Below, one piece after another: positions 1 through 9,798 of a DNA stretch of 50,824 nt; positions within the stretch are counted from its first letter, which is position 1, and every line of letters begins with the position of its first letter. The DNA comes from Chlorokybus atmophyticus (lineage: Eukaryota > Streptophyta > Chlorokybophyceae > Chlorokybales > Chlorokybaceae), in assembly GCA_009103225.1 (NCBI GenBank), contig RHPI01003020.1:81525-132348 (forward strand). The letters are read 5' to 3'. The translations under genes were made by a program, and so were the position numbers. The notes under the pieces were generated by a model. The model saw only the letters and a list, made by a program, of their open reading frames with translations. It was not told where the DNA came from and did no database searches.

Positions 1-28
1 CCCCCCCCCCCCCCTCCCCCCTCCCCCC
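1..28. repeat. C-homopolymer at window edge
   Basis: The window opens with 14 C, then T, six C, T and six C. The opposite end of the window is a pure G-run, and most internal gaps are flanked by G-runs. This is most simply a contig or scaffold edge that stopped in a homopolymer rather than a biological element. Confidence 0.6.
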
Positions 29-54
29 ATCCTTTCAAACTTCCCTCCTAACAC

Positions 55-366
55 GTGTCTCGTCCACACTTACACCCAACCACAGGTCCCCATCGCTTCC
101 CCTCCGCCCAGCGGAGCGGTACGACGGCCGTATCGCCCCTCTCTCACACCTTGCCACATCTGACATCTCACCTGCTCTTCTTTCATCATGCGCGCCAGCC
201 GAAGCACTCACAGCGACGTGTTTCACGCGCCGTTCGCGAGCGCGTTCGTCACGCCCCTGCAAATGCGAAATGCGGGGACAAGTGGGCGAGCATTGTGATC
301 CGATATGGCAGAGCGCACTTGCAGATAACGATCAAGGGATTGGAGACATTGGAGTTGAACTTCGAG
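55..366 (+). other. Possible exon of an unrecognised gene
   Basis: An open frame runs from 55 and reaches a good splice donor (GAG|GTGAGAG) after position 366. The last 45 or so residues look coding (IVIRYGRAHLQITIKGLETL), whereas the first part is low-complexity and Ser/His/Pro-rich. No domain is recognised. If real, it is an exon of a host gene whose remainder has been replaced by the retroelements that begin at 612. The bases 367-611 hold only the continuation of the putative intron. Confidence 0.2.
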
Positions 367-611
367 GTGAGAGAGAGAGAGAGTCATTGTCTTATTGATA
401 GGATGTACTGTCGGGCCTGGCAGGGTCGTGTGCTTCTCCGGGTCGCTCCCAATTGTATTGCCATAATGGGGGATGAGGCCAGCCTGGTAGACTGTTGGTT
501 GTGTGTATGTAGCTGCACAGTACAAAAGGCAGAGAATACCCCGCTGTCTGTACCTACCCATGAGAGAAACACATGTGAGGCTGACAACATGTGGTACAAT
601 GTGGTGCTGTG

Positions 612-1028
612 TGTTTACATACACACGTGCAAGTGACATGCCAACAACATCAACACAAGAGCATGACTGCTACTGCCATTAATGCCATACAAGTCCAGGG
701 GTTTTATACCCCGCCAGTTTCTACACACGTCTACATTTGCAAGCACCGCGTGCACAATACTCGGCCTTTTAACGCGCTCTAACTTGCGCTGTTTAGCTCA
801 CGACCAGAGCTTTTCAACAAGCTAAGCCACGCCTGCGAAGCTTACGTATCCACAAAGCTACACGGTTTCTCCCAACGCTCTACTCAGCATCTGGTCCGGA
901 GTCCGTCCTGGCTCGACCATCTTGCTAAGTCTGAAATTCACGTGCTCAGCCCATACCTTCGACTCTCGACTCTTGTGTAGAGGGCAAGCTGACTGGATAC
1001 AAGCATCACCCATGTGATACCTTCAACA
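612..1028 (-). repeat. 3' LTR of element A
   Basis: The repeat runs from TGTTTACATACAC to CCTTCAACA, giving near-inverted TGTTG/CAACA ends with the first G mutated to T. On the minus strand it contains a TATAAAA box (complement of 702-708) inside a GGGGT...ACCCC context. Just outside position 1028 the minus strand reads GCGTGGGAG, a plausible polypurine tract. The same tract adjoins the truncated LTR at 4829. Confidence 0.85.
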
Positions 1029-1161
1029 CTCCCACGCGGGCAGCTTGGTCATCAACACCGCCAACATATTCGCAATCCTTGCTTCTCTTCTTCTTTCGAA
1101 CGATGGCATAGGAGCTCTTTACCTCCTCTTGCTCCAGCTCCTCCACGCTTCCCTCCAAAGC

Positions 1162-2585
1162 TTAAAACTTGTTTGTAGAGAACACCTTGTCCTTCACAGC
1201 AACTCGGGCCCCTTGGTTGGCCTTCAACTTCTTGCCCTTGTCTCTGTGATGCTCTTGATGCACGTGCTCCTTGCTAACCTTCACTTGCTGCACCTTGCTC
1301 GCCAGCGCTTCCTTGTAGCTCTTTGCAGCTCCCACGGGCTCCGAGCTCCTTGTGACAGCAACCTTCTGTACCTCCTCCTTGTTGCCATGGCCTTGAGGTG
1401 TCTTAAACGCTGTCCTCTCGACCACCCTTGTCTTTGCAACAACCTTATGCGCACCGTCCTCCTCCACATAGTAGAGTCCACCCCTGTTAATGCCTACTAC
1501 ATGCGTGACACCGCCAAGCTCTATACGAGCCTTGTCCGCATTAAACACAGCCCTTGCACCAACTATCGTGGCTCTACGTATTGAGAACAAACTAGCATAT
1601 GCACGTGGCACATACAGTACAACCCTAAGCACAACCTCTTTCACCATACAACCAACCTTGCACCTCACATTGGCATCTCCCTTTGCAACAGCTTCCAGCA
1701 TCTGCCGGTTCCCAAAATCCACCGTAACTGGCTCAGGTAAATGAGTGAGGTTGGTGAGCTTGCTCCTGTCGCTCGTAAGGTGTCTGTTTGCTCTCGTATG
1801 TAGCACCCACCCAAGATACTCCGCTCCCTCATCCGATGCATGGAAAGCAACTGCTCGCTGCTCACCATCAGCCTTCTTCAACTTGGGACACTTCATCTTG
1901 ATGTGACCACGTTCCCCGCAATGCCAACACTCCACGTTGCTGCTTCGTGTGCCCTTCTTCACATGCCTCGATGAAGTCGCGAAGGCCACAGCACCTCCAG
2001 GTGCTCCCTCACCAACATCGTCCTCCTTCCTCAAGCGCTGCTCTTCTTAAAGAAGCATTGGTGTCACCCCATCCATTGACAAGTCCTCCTTCCCAGACTC
2101 CAAGATAGTGACAACAACCCTGTACTCTTTAGGCAAACCTGAGAGCACAGCCCACACCACCTTAACTTCCTTGAGCTCGTGGCCAACACCCAGCAAGTCC
2201 CTCCACAACGCTTTCGCTCACGCCATGAACTTGACAATGGGCTCCCCGCTCTCCTTGCGCAATGAGTTGAGCTCCTGCCTCAGCTGCAGTCTCCTCGCCA
2301 TGTTGCGCGACATGAAGTGGCTATCCAACTTCATCCAAAGCATTATGCTCCTGTGCACTCTTGCACTCCTTCACCAGCACTAGGTGATGATCAGCCATGT
2401 GCAAGCCTATAAAAGATAAAGCTTTTCTCCCTTGTGTTGCTAGACACTCGCTTCGCCTACAGGGCCTCCGCTGGATCCACATACTTCCACAGCTCCTTGT
2501 GGGCCAATAGTAGCTCCATCTTCACGCTCCAAATGTTGTAGTTATCAACGTCCAGTGGTTCAATTGTGAACTTCAAGCCGTCCAT
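1162..2585 (-). pseudogene. Gag-protease region of element A, protease-dead
   Basis: Reading on the minus strand from an ATG at 2585, the start matches copia-type Gag (LDVDNYNIWSVKMELL). Several stops interrupt the next 500 bases, and then a clean 290-codon frame runs 2034-1162. That frame has one CCHC zinc knuckle (CWHCGERGHIKMKC) for RNA binding. It also has a region aligned with the aspartic protease of element C, but the catalytic Asp-Ser-Gly is replaced (WVLHTRANRHLT versus WVVDSGCNRHLT). The frame then ends in a Lys/Glu-rich tail unlike integrase. The protein could at most package RNA. Processing by its own protease is not expected. Confidence 0.75.
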
Positions 2586-2697
2586 GCTTGTGGCCGTGGT
2601 TGCCCCTCTGCTACTTGCAGACCTTACAACCTACTCCACACCAAGCAACTACAGCTACTCACACAATCGTAACACACTCTATCAACCTACACAAGCA

Positions 2698-2712
2698 TGT
2701 GGGCCCATAACC
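2698..2712 (-). other. Primer-binding site, half-tRNA type (initiator Met)
   Basis: The plus strand reads TGTGGGCCCATAACC immediately left of the 5' LTR. This equals the anticodon stem-loop of plant-type initiator tRNA-Met, so the element's minus-strand RNA is complementary to it. Priming from this internal tRNA region, rather than the 3' end, is known for Ty5 and Drosophila copia. Confidence 0.8.
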
Positions 2713-3129
2713 TGTTGACATACACACGTGCAAGTGACACGCCAACAACATCGACACAAGAGCATGACTGCTACTGCCATTAATGCCATACAAGTCCAGG
2801 GGTTTTATACCCCGCCAGTTTCTACACACGTCTACATTTGCAAGCACCGCGTGCACAATACTCAGCCTTTTAACGCGCTCTAAGTTGCACTGTTTAGCTT
2901 ACGATCGGAACTTTTTAACAAGCTAAGCCACGCCTGCTAAGCTTACGTATTCACAAAGCTACGCGGTTTCTCCCAACGCTCTACTCAGCATCTGGTCCGG
3001 AGTCCGTCCTGGCTCGACCATCTTGCTAAGTCCGGAGTCCACGTGCTCAGCCCATACCTTCGACTCTCGACTCTTGTGTGGAGGGCAAGCTGACCGGATA
3101 CAAGCATCACCCATGTGATACCTTCAACA
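2713..3129 (-). repeat. 5' LTR of element A, also abutting element B
   Basis: The repeat is 417 bp with perfect TGTTG...CAACA ends. It carries the same TATAAAA box on the minus strand (complement of 2803-2809). On its left lies the primer-binding site and gag of element A. On its right it cuts straight into the RNase H frame of element B, so one LTR joins two different internal regions. Confidence 0.85.
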
Positions 3130-4561
3130 ACTCCACCATTCAGCTTGAAGACATATCCAGTGGTTGACCTTTTGGTATCCAGGTCACCAGCATAATCTGC
3201 ATCACAATAGCCTTGCAACTCCTGATTGCCCCGCCCATACTGGATGCCAACTGTTGCTGTCCTTGACAAGTAGCGCAGTACTCCTTTTGCTGCCAACCAA
3301 TGCTGCATTGTTGGAGCAGACATGTACCTTGCCAATTGTCCCACAGCATGTGCAATATCAAGCCGAGACGCTTTGGACAGGTAGAGAAGGCTCCCCACAA
3401 GCTTGCAGTAGGGATACTTTGCGTTGTTCAGCTCTTCATCACTGTCCAGTGCTCTCACCAACTGAACTCCCACGCTCAGTGGCACCTCTCTGACAATCGT
3501 GTTGTCAAGATCAAACTTTGTCACCAGCTGCTTCACCGCTTGCTCTTGCAAAATGGTGATGGTTCCAGCAGCTCTGTCTCTAGTGACAACCATACTCAAG
3601 AAGTATGTTGTCTCTCCCCAAATCTCTGCACTCAAACACAGCCTGTAGCTGAGTCTTCACTCGCTGCACCCCTGACATTCTTGACGCTGCAATTAGAATG
3701 TCGTCCACGTAAACCAACAACCACACTTGCTTGCTCTCGTCGCAAAACAAGCTTTGATCTACCAAACGTGCAGTAAACCCCTGCTTCTGGAGCTCCTTGC
3801 ACAGTCTTGCATGCCACACCCGTGGTGCCTGCTCAAGCCATGCAATGCCTTTACCAATCCGCATGCTGTACCAGGTGGCCCCTCCTGATACCCTCTTGAT
3901 TCCTGAATGTAGATTCTCTCTTCCAGCTCCCCATACAGAAACGCTGACTTGACATCCAAGTGATGGAACTCCAGGTTGTCTGCTGACACAACTGCCATCA
4001 CAGCTCTGAAGGCTGCCAACTTCCCCGCCGGTGCAAACACCTTATTAAAGTCAACTCCTTCTTGCTGCAGAAAAAACCCTTTGGCAACCAATCTGGCCTT
4101 GTACCTTTCAATATTACCATTGCCGTCCCTCTTCACCTTGAACACCCACTTAACAGGAATAGGCTTGACCCCGGCAAGTGGAACTTCAATTTTCCATGTT
4201 GCGTTGGCATGCAGCGAGGCTATCTCTTCATCCATTGCCTGACGCCAATTGTCTGCATTAATACTCAGGAGTGCTTCTTCATATGTCGCTGGCTCCACAT
4301 TCTATGAGTCTGAGCCCGCCATAGCCAAACTCCTTATAAAAACGAACAGGACCCTTCATGTCGCGCCCAGGTTAATGCCCCCTTTGCTGTTGGTTTTGCT
4401 CCTGCTGATGACTCCTCTCATCTTTGCGCAGCGCTGCTCACTTTTGTAGGGCTGAGCTCCCTTTTTGAATCAGAATCACTGTCCACCAAATATGGAACAG
4501 TCGTTGCTGTGCTGAACTCAGGCTGTTGTTGATCATCATCAGTGCATTCGTCTTTTGATAA
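3130..4561 (-). pseudogene. Ty1/copia RT and RNase H remnant (element B)
   Basis: Minus-strand frames give, in order, an acidic linker, a copia reverse transcriptase (WVFKVKRDG, LDVKSAFLYGELEE, catalytic LVYVDDILIA) and an RNase H that stops after TTGYVFKLNGG where the LTR begins. Several frame changes and the garbled stretch after KALHG show decay. Gag, protease and integrase are absent. The right side ends at 4561, where the truncated LTR of element C starts. The remnant is clearly a relative of element C but differs at many residues. Confidence 0.85.
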
Positions 4562-4829
4562 ATCGCTGCGTAGGCTATACTCAGCCTTTTTACGCACTCT
4601 AAGCTGCGTTGTCTTCCTTACAACCAGAGCTTTACAACAAGCTCTTACACGCCTAATATGAGTAAGTATACGCGGAGATACAAAGCAGTTAGTAAGGCTC
4701 CTGTATGGAGTCCGGAGTCTGGTCCGACGACGCCATCTTGCTCAAGTCCGGACCTAGTGCTCGTCCTTACAACCTTCTACTCATGTGTGGAGGGTCGATG
4801 CTGATCGTATGTAGGAATGACTCTCAACA
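4562..4829 (-). repeat. Truncated 3' LTR of element C
   Basis: This segment matches the 5' LTR from about 9530 to 9798 and ends in CTCTCAACA. About 155 bp of the outer part is missing where it meets element B. Adjacent minus-strand sequence GCGTGGGAG is the probable polypurine tract. Confidence 0.75.
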
Positions 4830-5062
4830 CTCCCACGCAAGCAGCTTGACCTCCAACGCTTGCTCCTGTAGTCAATCACAGATGCCAAGTCCTGCGCAAC
4901 AAGTCTTGAACTTGAGCAGTGACAATGGCTTTGTCATCAAGTCCGCCAGCATGCCCTCGGTGTTGCAATACTGGAACTCCACGTCCTTCCTTGTGACTCA
5001 GTCACGCACAAAGTGATGCATAACATCAATGTGCTTCGTCCTTGCTGAGGCAATAGGGTGCT

Positions 5063-6348
5063 TCAACAACTTGATGGCTCCTTGGTTGTCACAATAGATG
5101 ACGAAGCACGCCATGGGTGCTCCAAGTTTGCCATGAGTTTGCAAAGCCAGAGTGCCTCCTTCACTGCTGCTGCCGCTGCCATGTACTCAGCCTCTGATGT
5201 AGATGCTGCTATTGTTGGCTGCAGCCTGCTGTTCCAGCTCACCACGCCTCCCTTCAGCTTGAAGACGTAGCCTGTAGTGGACCTTTTGCTGTTAAGGTCA
5301 CCAGCAAAGTCCGAGTCGCAGTAGCCCTCAAACTCAGTGCTCCCGCTCTCAAACTTGATGCCAACTGTTGCACTCCCAGCAACATAGCGTAGTACTCCTT
5401 TTGCTGTTCTCCAGTGCTCCATGCTCGGTGCAGACATGTAGCGAGCAAGTACTCCCACATCATGTGCAACATCGGGACGTGTGCACAGTGCCAGATAGAG
5501 CATGCTGCCTACCAGCTCACCATATGGATATTGAGCCTTGTCGAGTACCTCCTCATCTTGATGAGGGCAGTGCCAAGTGTGAACGGTGTGGTCTTGGTCT
5601 TCGCTTCAGTGAGCCCAAAGTTGGTGACGAGTCTTCTCACCATCTGCTCCAAACTGATCTTAATTATGCGTGCAGCCCTGTCGCGCTCAATCACCATGCC
5701 AAGGAACACTTCGCCTCTCCAACATCACGAACTGAGAATGCTTGCTGTAGAGCAAGTTTCGTCTCCTGCAGGTGGTGCACCTGCCTGGCGGTAATGATGA
5801 TGATATCATCAACATACACGAGCAGCCAGACCTTGTTGTCTGCATGGATGAAGAGCCCAGGGTCTGCAGAGGATGCGGTGAAGCCAAGTGCCTCCAGCTC
5901 CTTGGTGAGCTTGATGTGCCACATACGCGGTGCCTGTCGCAACCCGTACAGAGCCTTGATCAGCTTGCACGCTGTGCCTCTCTCCCCTTCTTCATATCCA
6001 GGTGGTTGCAAGATGAAAATCTCCTCCTCCAGCTCTCCGTAGAGGAAGGCAGTCTTCACATCCAGGTAATGCAGCTCTAGGTCTTCAGCAGCAACCATAG
6101 CTAGCAGTGCACGAAAGGTGGTATGCTTACTTGCAGGTGCAAACACTTCGTTGAAGTCCACACCTTCCTGCTGCAGGAAGCCCTTTGCCACCATTCCTGC
6201 CTTGTAGCGCTCAATGTTGCCCTGACCATCACGCTTCACCTTGAAGACCCATTTCACTGGAATGGTCTTCACTCCTTGCGGTAACTGCTCCAGTGACCAA
6301 GTGTTGTTGGCATGGAGTGACGCAATCTCCTCGTCGATAGCACGCTGC
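5063..6348 (-). pseudogene. Reverse transcriptase-RNase H half of element C
   Basis: Reading leftward from the solo LTR, the frame gives copia RT with LDVKTAFLYGELEEEIF, LIKALYGLRQAPRMWH and the catalytic LVYVDDIIII. It then gives RNase H with YCDSDFAGDLNSKRSTTGYV and STSEAEYMA. RT copies element RNA into DNA and RNase H removes the template. At least two frame changes (around 5700 and 5505) break the frame. The N-terminal end directly continues, across the inserted LTR, the linker found at 6806-6900. Confidence 0.85.
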
Positions 6349-6805
6349 TGTTGAAGGTATTACATGGGTGATGCTTGTATCCGGTCAGCTTGCCCTTCAT
6401 ATAGGAGTCGAGGGTCGAAGGTACCATGAAGAAGCGCGTGGACTCCAGACTTAGCAAGACGGTCGAGTCATGACGGACTCCGGACCAGGCTGCTTGGTAG
6501 AGCCTTGGGAGAAATTGCGTAGCTTCGTGGATACGTAAGCTTAGCAGGCGTGGCTTAGCTTGTTAGAAAGCTCTTGTTATAAGCAAGGCAGCTTAGCTTA
6601 CAGAACAGCAATCGGCTGAGTATAGCGCACGCGGTGCTTGCCAATGTAGACGTGTGTAGAGATTGGCGGGGTATAAAGCCCAAACTTGTTGCAATGAAGA
6701 TAAGAGGTCACGATGTAGCATGTGTGCGGATGCTATGGCGGCAGTAGCAGTCATGCTCTTGTGTTGATGTTGTTGGCGTGTCACTTGCACGTGTGTATGT
6801 CAACA
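6349..6805 (+). mobile_element. Solo LTR, inverted, with 5-bp target duplication
   Basis: The sequence is 457 bp, starts TGTTGAAGG, ends GTCAACA, and is the reverse complement of an element-A-type LTR. It is flanked by GCTGC at 6344-6348 and again at 6806-6810, a perfect 5-bp target-site duplication as expected for copia integrase. It interrupts the coding frame of element C just before the RT core. A TATAAAG box lies near 6672. It arose by insertion of a full element and later LTR-LTR recombination. Confidence 0.9.
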
Positions 6806-8972
6806 GCTGCCATTGCTCCGCATCTAGTGCTAACAATGCCTCCTCATAGGTGCTTGGCTCCTCATTGTGCACACTGGCGACGTGTGCCTTGTGTAAGAAG
6901 TCATGTGCCTTTCTCTCCCTCATTGGGTATCTCCAAGCTGCGTGCTCCTGCTGCAGGTGCGACTGCTTGTCTGCTACAGTAGAGTCCTGCTTACCCTTAT
7001 CGTCGATGATGGCCTTGCCTGCAACTCCCCCTTTCGTAGGAAGTTCCTCCGGCTGTGCTTCATCTTCATCTCGAGGAAAGAAGCCTGCTTCTGGTTGTGA
7101 TAATCCCTTGTGGAAAACCACCTCCCTGCTCACGATGATTTTAAGAGTCTCTTCGAGCAAGATTCTGTAAGCCTTGGGACCCGGTTCATAGCCAACAAAG
7201 ATGCCCTTCTTGATGACCGGCTCCAGCCTGTGCCTGAGCTGTTTAGGCACTAGTGCATATGGCGTGCATCCAAACACACGCATACCACTTACATCTGGTG
7301 TGGCTCCATAGAAGTGCTCCCACGGAGTCTTCTGCTCTGAGCTTACCGGAGACCAATTGCGGATGTAGTTGGCAGTGAGTACCGCCTCCTTCCACATTTT
7401 GTCTTCCATCTTGGTGTCATTGAGCATGGCTCGAACACGCTCCAAAAGTGTCCTGTTGAGGCGTTCAGCTGCTCCATTCTGCTGCGGGGTGTAGGGTGCC
7501 GTTGTTTCGTGGCGTATGCCCTTGCTGGCAAAGAACTCCTTCAACTCCTTGTTGATGTACTCCCCTCCTCGATCACTCCTCATTGCCTTCACCTTGTTAC
7601 CAGACTGGGTCTCCAATAAGGCCACAACTGTGCGCACAGCTCCAGCAACTTCAAACTTCAGTGTCAGCGGAAAGATGACGGATAGCTTGCTGCAGTCGTC
7701 AAGGAATGTAGCAAAGTACGTGACCCCTCCCTTCGCCACAATGCGCATAGGGCCACAGACATCCATGTGCACAAGCTCGTAAGGATGCTGACTGCTTGAA
7801 GAGGATGGTGGGAATGGCATAGCATGCTGCTTTGCAACCAGGCATGGTTCACAAAATGCACCTGATGCATTCTTGAGTTCTTCTGTGCTGAGATGGATGC
7901 CCTTGACCATCTTCTCAACGACAAGGCGAGTGAGGTTGACGTAGCTGAGATGCCCGAACCTTCGATGCCACAATGTTGGCGACTCCTTGTCCTTCACCAC
8001 CATAGCTTGAATGTCAATGTTCTTAGGGTGCTGCTCCACGTGGTAGAGCCCTCCCGGATCAGTGATACCAACCATGTGCACGACCCCATCAAGGATGCCT
8101 ATGCAGCCACCTTTTCGAAATAGGATCTCCGCGCCTAAGCGCTCCGCAACCCTCACAGAGAATAGACTCGCAATAGCCTTGGGAACATGCAGGACGTTGC
8201 GTAACAACACCTCGCGTAGTGTGTTACCAACCTTGCACTGGAGTCGTACATTGCCAACTCCCTCAGCCACCAGTACTTCGCCACCGAAGCCCGCCACCTT
8301 GATTGTGGACGTCAGCTTCCTGTAGCCCTCCATCACCTCCTGGTTTGGTGTGAGATGACGATTGCAGCCAGAGTCCACCACCCAGAAAGCTGTGCTCGCC
8401 CTCGAACTGGATGCAGTAAAGGCGACATGTTTCTCCTTGTGTTGGTGCTCGTCGCCGCTGTTGCTGGTGCTTGCTCTAGGTTGCCCCAGTTGTTTCTTCC
8501 TACAGTCCTTCACAATGTGCCCCTTCCAACCACACCAGTGGCATGTGAGGTCGTTGTGACGAGGATTGCCTGGCTTGTTGCCCTTGTAGTTCTCTTCATG
8601 GTTGCTCTTCTTTGCGTGCTTGCCGTTGTAGAAGGCGACGGCATCCGCTTGCTCATCCTTCTTCACAACCCTCTGCTCCACGGTGAGCAGGTTTGGTAGC
8701 ACATTGTCCAATGTCAACTCCAATGATGACGTCTCCAGCAGGGTTGCGACGACCTCGTACTCTGCTGGTAGCCCTGCAACAATGGCCAGCACTACCTCCG
8801 TCTCCCCCATATTATGGCCGACGTTGATGAGGTCCGCCCACACCTCTCTCGCGCGTGCAACATACTTCGTGATGGGTTTTGCTGCCTCCTTCCTGAGTGC
8901 GCTGAGCTGCTTGCGTAGATGCAACTTTCTGGCATTGTTCTTGGCTCTGGAAAGGCTGATAGCTTTTCCCAA
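6806..8972 (-). pseudogene. Gag-protease-integrase half of element C
   Basis: This is a long clean minus-strand frame; the last 30 or so codons before 6708 are LTR sequence. Residue numbers are from the codon at 8972. In order: Gag (1-130), CCHC knuckle (C144, C147, H152, C157), aspartic protease motif D200-S201-G202, the integrase zinc finger (H336, H341, C374, C377), and integrase catalytic residues D404, D467 and E503. The spacing is the expected D-35-E. Then comes the linker before RT. All catalytic residues are kept, so this half decayed only by the LTR insertion and by frameshifts upstream in gag. Confidence 0.88.
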
Positions 8973-9332
8973 GCTTGTTTACCATCTTCACATGCAGTAA
9001 GCATGGGAAAGTGATGCGGTTTGCAATTCAACACAAGCAAAGAGTGTGCTTCCGAATGCTTTAACCACACAGTATGAATGCTCTAACCACACAGTATTCG
9101 CTCCTGGTGTTGGTGGTGGTGCCTTTGGATCAACGTACTTTCACACCATTTTGTGGATGAGCAAGGCCTTCATCTCCACGCACCATGTGTTGTAGTTGTC
9201 GGTGTCCAGCTTTGCAATCTGCCCCCTGTCGTAGGTCGCCTCCATCTCTGTCGTGCCTGCCTTCCTTGCAGATGACACCCAAGGCTGTGCTACAAACAAG
9301 CTACCGTAGTGTAGAACTACTAATGCACACAA
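8973..9332 (-). pseudogene. N-terminal Gag fragments of element C
   Basis: The frame at 9332-9141 contains the copia Gag start signature KLDTDNYNTWCVEMKALLIHK and then stops. A second frame (9070-8960) contains CEDGKQAWEKL, normally downstream in the same domain. Joining these and the long frame at 8972 needs at least two frame changes, so Gag is broken. It lies between the primer-binding site and the long polyprotein frame, as expected. Confidence 0.7.
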
Positions 9333-9358
9333 GCTGGTCTCACACTCCTCAAGCGTAG

Positions 9359-9373
9359 TGTGGGCCCATAGCC
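9359..9373 (-). other. Primer-binding site of element C (half-tRNA type)
   Basis: The plus strand reads TGTGGGCCCATAGCC next to the 5' LTR. It has one mismatch (A to G) to the initiator tRNA-Met anticodon stem-loop sequence also found at 2698-2712. Confidence 0.75.
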
Positions 9374-9798
9374 TGTTGAAGGACTAGCATGCACATGTAG
9401 ATGAGGCAAGCATGGATGCACAGAGACAGAGCTACCGCCACCAGAGCATACACAAGTCACATCACATTCATCTATTACAAGTTGTCCGCTGGTTCTTATA
9501 CCAGCCGGTTACACACACGTCTACGTTTGCAAGCACTGCGTAAGCTATACTCAGCTTTTTAACGCGCTCTAAGCTGCGTTGTCTTTCTTACAATCAGAGC
9601 TTTCCAACAAGCTCTTATACGCCTAATACGAGTAAGTATACGCAAAGATACAAAGCAGTTAGTAAGGCTCCTGTCTGGAGTCCGGAGTCTGGTCCGACGA
9701 CGCCATCTTGCTAAGTCCGGACCTAGTGCTCGTCCTTACGACCTTCTACTCTTGTGTGGAGGGTCGATGCTGATCGTATGTAGGAATGACTCTCAACA
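9374..9798 (-). repeat. 5' LTR of element C
   Basis: The repeat is 425 bp, from TGTTGAAGG to CTCTCAACA, with TGTTG/CAACA inverted ends. It shares its last roughly 270 bp with 4562-4829. The right flank (ACTGT) is inside another degraded gag-like gene, so element C inserted into older mobile-element sequence. Confidence 0.8.

Larger units (their letters stand above)
612..3129 (-). mobile_element. Gag-only Ty1/copia element (element A) with two LTRs
   Basis: Two direct 417-bp repeats (612-1028 and 2713-3129) bound a minus-strand gag region. The right repeat is followed inward by a primer-binding site, which makes it the 5' LTR. No integrase or reverse transcriptase lies between the LTRs, so the unit is non-autonomous and would need proteins from a relative such as element C. 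The LTRs differ at about 20 positions by eye (about 95% identity), mostly transitions, so insertion is not recent. The outer flanks (CTGTG on the left, ACTCC on the right) are not a target duplication. One or both ends were therefore produced by recombination or later rearrangement. Confidence 0.8.
4562..9798 (-). mobile_element. Nearly complete Ty1/copia element (element C)
   Basis: The element has a 425-bp 5' LTR at 9374-9798, a primer-binding site at 9359-9373, gag-protease-integrase (9332-6806), reverse transcriptase-RNase H (6348-5063) and a truncated 3' LTR (4562-4829). The order protease-integrase-RT-RNase H is the copia order. A solo LTR in the opposite orientation (6349-6805) splits the polyprotein frame, and gag has frameshifts. 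The element therefore cannot move on its own now. Its LTR is a different family from that of element A although the primer site is shared. Confidence 0.85.
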
